NCBI GenBank assembly: GCA_011525095.1
Contig: WTIV01000070.1
Location: 9,888-25,995 of the forward strand
Direction: 5' to 3'
Source of the DNA: Methanobacteriota archaeon
GTDB taxonomy: Archaea > Thermoplasmatota > Poseidoniia > Poseidoniales > Poseidoniaceae
DNA length: 16,108 nucleotides
The position numbers were made by a program, and so were the translations under genes. Of this stretch, positions 14,143 to 16,108 are shown in pieces (within the stretch, counting starts at the first letter, position 1; each line of letters begins with the position of its first letter). The notes below the pieces were generated by a model. The model was not told the origin of the DNA. It did no database searches and saw nothing but the letters and a program-made list of their open reading frames with translations.

Positions 14143-14160
14143 CCATATACGGTATTTATG
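14143..14160 (-). promoter_or_regulatory. Probable archaeal TATA box of the surface-protein gene
   Basis: The minus strand reads CATAAATACCGTATATGG, preceded by CCAACC. The CATAAATA part is about 50 bases before the ATG, which would put the start of transcription near 14130 and leave a short leader holding the Shine-Dalgarno site. A second CATAAAT at 14212-14206 is an alternative. Confidence 0.4.
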
Positions 14161-14329
14161 GGTTGGCAAAAATGACAGGTATCGCTCAGTTACATACCAA
14201 CGAGAATTTATGAATCCTACGGACTCGCAGCATAGCGTTTTTCAATCACTTTATCACCTATTTAGCAAGGGAAAACCGTCATTGGTACAATGTATTTGTT
14301 TATTCTATCTTTTTTTGAATATAATATCG

Positions 14330-14335
14330 AAAAAA
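14330..14335 (-). terminator. T-tract after the permease gene
   Basis: Two bases past the TGA stop, the minus strand reads TTTTTT followed by an AT-rich stretch. No hairpin is visible. This fits simple archaeal T-tract termination and argues against full co-transcription with the next gene. Confidence 0.4.
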
Positions 14336-14337
14336 TC

Positions 14338-16108
14338 TCAGTCTGGAGAAGATAGTGCTTCTGAAGGTGTAATTTGTGTTGCTTTTCTGACTGGAATTAT
14401 TGTCGCAATCAGAACTAGAATCCATCCGCCTAAGACCACCGCAATCACCTCAAACCACGGGAGGATTAGGTCTGAGCCTTGTTCTTCCCAAAATGTCCGA
14501 TGCAAAGCAACGTGGAATGCCATGGCCACTAGCGCGCCGTTGAGCAAACCGAGTAGAGAAACCCATGAAATCTCGGTCAGCATTGTTTTCATTACAGATG
14601 ATTTCCTAAATCCAAGGGCGCGCAACATTCCAATTTGCTGCGACCTTTCCGAAACAGACCTGTAGGTGACCACACCAATTCCCGCAATTCCGACAATCAA
14701 ACCCAGAGCTAGATAAGCCTGGAAAATTGCAAGGATAGCAAAAATCAATCCAAGAATAACCAATATTTCATCTTCAATTACCGAGGTGTAAACTCCATCT
14801 CCGGCCAGGTCTTTTGACAGTGATTCTTCCAACTGACTTGATGAGCCTCCGGACTCATGAGAAACATAAATTCTAGTGGGAACTCCACCGTATTGTTCTT
14901 CGACAATTTCACCGTTCATCCATATGCCTTGCGAGAACAACTGACTCGACTGTGAAAGGATGCCTCCAACCACTACTTCTCTCGTATTTCCCGGGTTTGA
15001 AATATCAATTAGCGAAATTGATTTTCCAATTGAAAGTGTGATTCCCGAAATCGACTCTCCAGTATTAGGATCAATCAGGGCAAATGAACTATCGACAAAC
15101 ACAATATCTTGGTTCGTTTTCAAGGAATTCCAAGCTTCTTGTTCAGTACTTCCTAGGTCACGATTCCAGTTCTCAAGAGGTATAGCACCGTGGTTGATGA
15201 ATCCATCATCTACACCCCTCAAAACATAACCAATTTTTTCTTCTCCATCATCTACCCAAACTACTGCTCGATTCACAATTCCTACGGCATCGATTTCATT
15301 TGGGTCGGTATGAGTCAAATTCCATTCATACTGATTTGAAGAGAGTTCTAAGGGAATTTGCCTGGACGAGGATAGAAGGATTTCGAAATCCCCACTAGCG
15401 TCCTCAACATAACCCGATGAGTGTTCTTCAAATTGAACAGAATACCCTGCTAGAACGATCACGCTGAATACGGTTAGTGAGAACATTCCCATGATTACCG
15501 CAGTTCTAACCGGTACTGCAGCAGGATAAGCAAGAGCTACTTTAGCCACTGGACCAATTTTCTTGGCCAAGAATGACTTCTGAATAATCCAATTGACCAC
15601 CAGTGGAGCGAAACTGGTGAAAATCATCACACCTGCGAATACCTGAATTATTCCCATTACGGCGAAGGTCACTTCATCTGGCTTTATTCCTGAATCCACA
15701 GGTGCCCACGAATCAGGAGATAATGCCCATAATGCTAGAATTATACCTATTGCAGAGACCGTATTTCGACTTGTATTTCTTATAGAAAATCCTCTGGTAT
15801 GTGGGATTATGTAAGTGAATATCGGCGTAATACCGATAATTAGGCTAGATGCCATTATGTTCCATAGTGCAAATCTGAGCGGAGAAGAGGATTCAACAGT
15901 AAATATGGATAGGCCAGATAATGCGCCTGCTCCAACAAATAGAATTATCGACAATAGCAACCACCACGGGATTCCTCGTTTTCTTGTAGGAGAGATATTG
16001 CGTAATGCTTGAACTATGTTCAATTTGCTAGTCCATAAGGCTGTCAACCATAATGTCAGCATTGCGATTACAAAGCCGAGAGACATTCCGATTAGTACGC
16101 TTTCAAAA
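14338..16108 (-). CDS. FtsX/MacB-type ABC transporter permease (partial, N-terminus beyond window)
   Basis: The frame is open to the window edge (FESVLIG precedes the first in-frame ATG at 16086), so the N-terminal part is missing. It starts inside the end of a first FtsX unit: a membrane helix then KLNIVQALRNISPTRKRG. Several helices follow (WWLLLSIILFVGAG, VTFAVMGIIQVFAGVMIF, IMGMFSLTVFSVIVLAGY). A soluble outside domain of about 200 residues comes next (SSGYVEDASGDFEILLSS to LAGDGVYTSVIEDE). The closing FtsX unit has four helices, TYRSVSERSQQIGMLRALGF and PVRKATQITPSEAL, the family signature. The family works with an ATPase to move lipoproteins or drive extracellular work; it is usually not a pore by itself. 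No ATPase is in view. Codons are more AT-rich than in the two surface genes. Confidence 0.92.
   Translation of the reverse strand, partial: FESVLIGMSLGFVIAMLTLWLTALWTSKLNIVQALRNISPTRKRGIPWWLLLSIILFVGAGALSGLSIFTVESSSPLRFALWNIMASSLIIGITPIFTYIIPHTRGFSIRNTSRNTVSAIGIILALWALSPDSWAPVDSGIKPDEVTFAVMGIIQVFAGVMIFTSFAPLVVNWIIQKSFLAKKIGPVAKVALAYPAAVPVRTAVIMGMFSLTVFSVIVLAGYSVQFEEHSSGYVEDASGDFEILLSSSRQIPLELSSNQYEWNLTHTDPNEIDAVGIVNRAVVWVDDGEEKIGYVLRGVDDGFINHGAIPLENWNRDLGSTEQEAWNSLKTNQDIVFVDSSFALIDPNTGESISGITLSIGKSISLIDISNPGNTREVVVGGILSQSSQLFSQGIWMNGEIVEEQYGGVPTRIYVSHESGGSSSQLEESLSKDLAGDGVYTSVIEDEILVILGLIFAILAIFQAYLALGLIVGIAGIGVVTYRSVSERSQQIGMLRALGFRKSSVMKTMLTEISWVSLLGLLNGALVAMAFHVALHRTFWEEQGSDLILPWFEVIAVVLGGWILVLIATIIPVRKATQITPSEALSSPD

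Noticed and set aside
14210..14665. Plus-strand frame of 151 codons overlapping the permease end
   Set aside because: Most of it is antisense to the conserved FtsX C-terminus, and it shows no recognisable domain.
1..16108. CRISPR array, tRNA, rRNA or insertion sequence
   Set aside because: I saw no direct-repeat/spacer pattern, cloverleaf, rRNA-like stretch or transposase on either strand.

Overview
The window suggests a marine euryarchaeon of the Ca. Poseidoniales / Marine Group II type. This is an inference from gene style: very large secreted, Thr/Ser/Asp/Tyr-rich beta-sandwich and beta-helix proteins, a C-terminal membrane anchor with a short acidic tail, an archaeal-looking FtsX-type permease, strong Shine-Dalgarno sites and T-tract ends. 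No rRNA, tRNA or universal marker gene is present to prove the lineage.

All real genes lie on the minus strand, so the region reads from high to low coordinates. (1) 16108-14338: the C-terminal part of an FtsX/MacB-type ABC permease, cut by the window edge. (2) 14102-10929: a complete 1057-residue exported protein with CARDB/Ig-like, PKD-like and two Fn3-like domains, a C-terminal transmembrane anchor and an acidic tail. Its 3' flank is highly structured: two small palindromes, then a long UUCG-capped hairpin and a T-tract. (3) 10928-10315: a 614-base AT-rich intergenic region with the leader of the next gene. (4) 10314-1: one uninterrupted frame of 3438 codons running off the window. It encodes a giant secreted mosaic protein.

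In order, the giant protein shows: a signal peptide; an N-terminal domain ending in an 'FPLAIDP' motif; a DNRLRE-like module; Ig-like modules; a module like the 'FxFYG...IAPFW' surface domains; several right-handed parallel beta-helix blocks broken up by folded inserts; a complete type-1 copper (cupredoxin) domain with amicyanin-like ligand spacing between two beta-helix blocks; and a CBM9-like carbohydrate-binding domain still open at the window edge. Many closely spaced cysteine pairs suggest disulfide-stapled extracellular loops.

The likely picture is a cell-surface locus: an anchored adhesin or stalk-like protein beside a giant fibre-like protein able to bind glycans and probably copper. 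The permease may or may not be functionally linked. The most notable signal is the cupredoxin embedded in a giant beta-helix surface protein. The many plus-strand reading frames are shadows caused by the codon bias of these genes.
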